Source: Ga0077527 sp945862135 (GTDB lineage: Bacteria; Pseudomonadota; Gammaproteobacteria; Burkholderiales; SG8-41). From it: a stretch of DNA of 64,000 nt. The position numbers and the translations under genes are program-made. The notes below the pieces were generated by a model. That model worked only from the letters and a program-made list of their open reading frames with translations, did not search any database and was not told the DNA's origin. Within the stretch, counting starts at the first letter, position 1. Each line of letters opens with the position of its first letter. Shown piece after piece: positions 61,761 through 64,000 of the stretch. Location: contig CAXNMF010000003.1 in assembly GCA_964203275.1 (NCBI GenBank), positions 255,723-319,722 on the forward strand, given 5' to 3'.

Positions 61761-61783
61761 TGAACGGGCAAGGTCTTTTTTTT
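61751..61783 (+). terminator. Riboswitch-controlled terminator
   Basis: GACCTT-(T)-GCC pairs with GGC-AAGGTC around loop TGAACG, followed by eight or nine T's. Its 5' arm overlaps the 3' arm of aptamer P1, so ligand binding should prevent termination. Confidence 0.85.
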
Positions 61784-61879
61784 CGACCTTTTAGGCCTGT
61801 CCGTTCGAGGTGAAGTTTGTTCCGCATTGATATTTTCAAGGCGGAACGGTCGATAATCGCTTGTTACGAAAGGACCGAC

Positions 61880-62827
61880 ATGCCCAGAAACAAGATTCGC
61901 CGCTACCTCAAACACGGCACCCTGCCCCAGATCAGCGTTTTCGAGGCCGTTGCCCGCCTGGGCAGCTATACCAAGGCTGCCGAGGAGCTTTATATGGCGC
62001 AACCTACCGTTTCCGTGCAGATGAAAAAGCTGTCGGAAACCGTAGGGTTGCCGCTGATCGAACAGATCGGCAAACGCGTGCACCTGACCGAGGCCGGGCG
62101 AGCAGTACATGCCGCATCGAACAATCTGTTTGCCGCACTGGCGGAACTTGAAACGCAACTGGCCAATATCCGCGGCATGACTACAGGTCGACTGCAGCTT
62201 GCCGTCAGTACCACCGGAAAATACTTTACGCCGCGGGTTCTGGCTGAATTCGTCAAATTACATCCCGGCGTAGAAGTGTCGCTGCAGATTCATAACAGGG
62301 TCACCTTGTTGGAACGCATGGCACAAAATCTCGATGACCTCTACATATTCGCAAGCCCTCCCGGAGACTCGGACGTCGTAACGCAAACCATACTTCCCAA
62401 TCCGATGGTGCCCTACGCCGCGGCCGATCACCCCTTGGCCAAGGAAAAAAACATTCCGTTTTCCCGTTTTGCAGAGGAACCCTTTCTGATGCGCGAGGCT
62501 GGTTCCGGAACCCGCATGATTGCTCGAGAAATCTTCGCAGAACATGACCTCGAACCCAAGGTACGCATGGAATTGTCAACCAATGAAGCCATCAAACAGG
62601 CCATCATCGCCGGGCTCGGGGTTTCGATCATGTCGCGCTACACACTCGGGCTTGATGTAGCCCATGAGCAGCTTGCCGTTCTGGATGTTGAGGGTTTCCC
62701 GATAGAACGCAGTTGGGTGTTCGCATACCCCGTCGGCAAGCAACTTCCGGTTCTGGCGCAGGGATTCATGGACTTCACGCGCAAGGTTGCCCGCACGCTG
62801 GTATTTGATCATCTCTCTAAATCATGA
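61880..62827 (+). CDS. LysR-family transcriptional regulator
   Basis: A 315-residue LTTR. The winged HTH lies at about residues 12-70 (TLPQISVFEAVARLGSYTKA, then AAEELYMAQPTVSVQMKKL). The effector-binding domain runs from about 92, with FVKLHPGVEVSLQIHNR and EPFLMREAGSGTRM typical of CbbR/CysB-like regulators. Its targets are unknown. Start 61880 has AAAGGA upstream. It lies about 100 bases after a Mn2+ riboswitch/terminator, so its transcription may be manganese-dependent. Confidence 0.88.
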   Translation: MPRNKIRRYLKHGTLPQISVFEAVARLGSYTKAAEELYMAQPTVSVQMKKLSETVGLPLIEQIGKRVHLTEAGRAVHAASNNLFAALAELETQLANIRGMTTGRLQLAVSTTGKYFTPRVLAEFVKLHPGVEVSLQIHNRVTLLERMAQNLDDLYIFASPPGDSDVVTQTILPNPMVPYAAADHPLAKEKNIPFSRFAEEPFLMREAGSGTRMIAREIFAEHDLEPKVRMELSTNEAIKQAIIAGLGVSIMSRYTLGLDVAHEQLAVLDVEGFPIERSWVFAYPVGKQLPVLAQGFMDFTRKVARTLVFDHLSKS

Positions 62828-62975
62828 AGGCCCAACTGAACTGAAAGCCTTTGGCTTCAGATTCTTTCGATGGTGGAAGAAAGCGCTTCCAACATCGTAA
62901 AATAGGGGTTTCAACTATGGGCAAAGCCCGAACGACGCGGTTCCCGCGCCGTTATTTTTACCTGAGGATGATGCA

Positions 62976-63917
62976 ATGCGACTGGCGACATACACCTTGA
63001 ATTCCGATCCGCGTACTGTCCGGATCGGCGCCCAGATGAACGGGAACATGCTCGACCTCGTCGCCGGGGAACGTGCCATGGGCGATGGCAAATCAATCAT
63101 CCCGGCATCCATGAAAGGCCTGCTTGCACTGGGCGATGCCGGACTGGCGCGCGCGCGCGCCGTTCTCGAATTCGCCGGCAAGAACACCGCGAAGCTGGAC
63201 CAGAAAACCCTGGCTCCGGATAACGATGTGCATTATCTGCCGCCTATCCCTGACGCCGACAAATTTCTGTGTGTCGGAAAAAACTACCGCACCCACCTTG
63301 AAGAACTGAAACGCAACGACTTGATCAAGGAAATGCCGGGTGAGCCCACCGGTTTCATCAAGCTCAACTCCTGCCTTACAGGTCATGGCGCCGACGTGCC
63401 GCGCCCTGCGACTGTTTCGCGCCTTGATTACGAACCCGAACTGGTATTCGTACTCGGAAAGCGCGCCCATGGCGCAAAACGCGAAGATGCCGTGAGTTAC
63501 ATCGCCGGCATCACCATACTCAATGACCTGACCTGCCGCGACACCCAGAAAGCGGAAGTCGCATCCGGTTCGCGCTTCTGGACCTCGAAAAACGCCCCAT
63601 CGTTCGGTCCGCTGGGTCCGTGCATCATCACCATGGACGAGTTCCCCGACCCATACGACATCTGGGTGACCTGCAGTGTCAATGGCGTGCAACGCATGCG
63701 TGTCAACACCAGCGACCAGATCTGGAAACTGCCGGACATCATCCCTCACTTTTCGCGGCTTCTCGACCTTCAGCCCGGCGACATGTTCGCAACCGGCGCA
63801 CCAGGCGGAGTCGCTGTGGGCAAGGCCGATGCCGAAGCGCTGTATTTGAAACCAGGCGACGTAGTCGAGTGCAGTTTCGAGAAGCCGGCAATGACGCTGC
63901 GCAACCGCATCGTCTGA
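62976..63917 (+). CDS. Fumarylacetoacetate hydrolase family protein
   Basis: A 313-residue FAH-family enzyme. The metal-binding core is present: DKFLCVGKNYRTHLEE (substrate loop), VSRLDYEPELVFVLGKRA (Glu ligands), ILNDLTCRDTQ (Asp ligand), FWTSKNAPSFGPLGPCI, and FATGAPGGVAVGK near the C-terminus. Activity is probably hydrolysis or decarboxylation of an acylpyruvate or a hydroxylated ring-fission product. It is downstream of the LysR gene by 148 bases and may be its target. GAGGATG precedes the ATG. Confidence 0.9.
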   Translation: MRLATYTLNSDPRTVRIGAQMNGNMLDLVAGERAMGDGKSIIPASMKGLLALGDAGLARARAVLEFAGKNTAKLDQKTLAPDNDVHYLPPIPDADKFLCVGKNYRTHLEELKRNDLIKEMPGEPTGFIKLNSCLTGHGADVPRPATVSRLDYEPELVFVLGKRAHGAKREDAVSYIAGITILNDLTCRDTQKAEVASGSRFWTSKNAPSFGPLGPCIITMDEFPDPYDIWVTCSVNGVQRMRVNTSDQIWKLPDIIPHFSRLLDLQPGDMFATGAPGGVAVGKADAEALYLKPGDVVECSFEKPAMTLRNRIV

Positions 63918-63942
63918 TCCAGAGCGACAACTCCGGGAGCAT

Positions 63943-63972
63943 AAAGGCAGCCTGCAGGCTGCCTTTGTTTTT
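63943..63972 (+). terminator. Rho-independent terminator of the FAH gene
   Basis: A perfect AAAGGCAGCC / GGCTGCCTTT stem with loop TGCA is followed by GTTTTTT. It is 26 bases after the stop codon. Nothing else is visible to the window end. Confidence 0.9.
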
Positions 63973-64000
63973 TGCTGCTTACAGGTGATGCAACCACTCC

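Overview
The window is 64 kb of GC-rich bacterial chromosome with densely packed, mostly intact housekeeping and metabolic genes. Gene content suggests a betaproteobacterium (Burkholderiales/Nitrosomonadales-like). The indicators are a Bug/TctC-type solute receptor, intracellular PHB depolymerase with 3-hydroxybutyrate dehydrogenase, an exbBD-lpxK-trm112-kdsB-adk cluster, mutL-miaA, and a MutL that carries the endonuclease motif. The genus cannot be fixed from sequence reading alone. I saw no rRNA, tRNA, CRISPR array, transposase or phage gene.

Layout. 0-16 kb: methyltransferase, a periplasmic protein behind a candidate FNR/Anr box, a DUF2189 membrane protein, a UGSC-type selenoprotein read through an in-frame UGA with its probable partner gene, an SGNH hydrolase, cupin, GST, phaZ, bdhA, a selenocysteine peroxiredoxin (second in-frame UGA), DMT and MFS transporters, ylqF and a DUF900 hydrolase. 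16-22 kb: a MATE transporter, a frameshifted K+ channel gene, then a complete bufferin-type copper-response locus (nrsF-sigF divergent from bufA-bufB-bufC-doxX). Two divergent promoters there both read GTAACC-N16-CGAA. 22-45 kb: qor, msrB, GNAT, a racemase-fold protein lacking catalytic cysteines, queG, tsaE-amiC, a DUF3047 lipoprotein, PLP enzymes, a Bug receptor, pntAB, mutL-miaA, a two-CNB-domain protein, xseA, an SDR and uup. 45-53 kb: a rightward cluster exbB-exbD-lpxK-trm112-kdsB-adk-pfp-hppA, with hppA broken by a dozen or more indels. 53-64 kb: ornithine-cyclodeaminase-like protein, DUF599, FIST sensor, GST, ppa, nhaA, two TerC-family genes, a universal stress protein, a LysR regulator and an FAH-family hydrolase.

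Three yybP-ykoY (Mn2+) riboswitch candidates lie within 2.4 kb. Two precede the terC genes. The third has a P1/terminator switch and precedes a LysR gene instead of a manganese exporter.

The most notable systems are the two selenoproteins with hairpins correctly placed after the UGA codons, the bufferin locus with paired sigma-F-like promoters, the triple Mn-riboswitch region, a pyrophosphate-centred gene set (pfp, hppA, ppa), and two copies of a palindromic CACAGAG repeat. No selA/selB/selC/selD is in the window, so the selenoprotein reading predicts those genes elsewhere in the genome.
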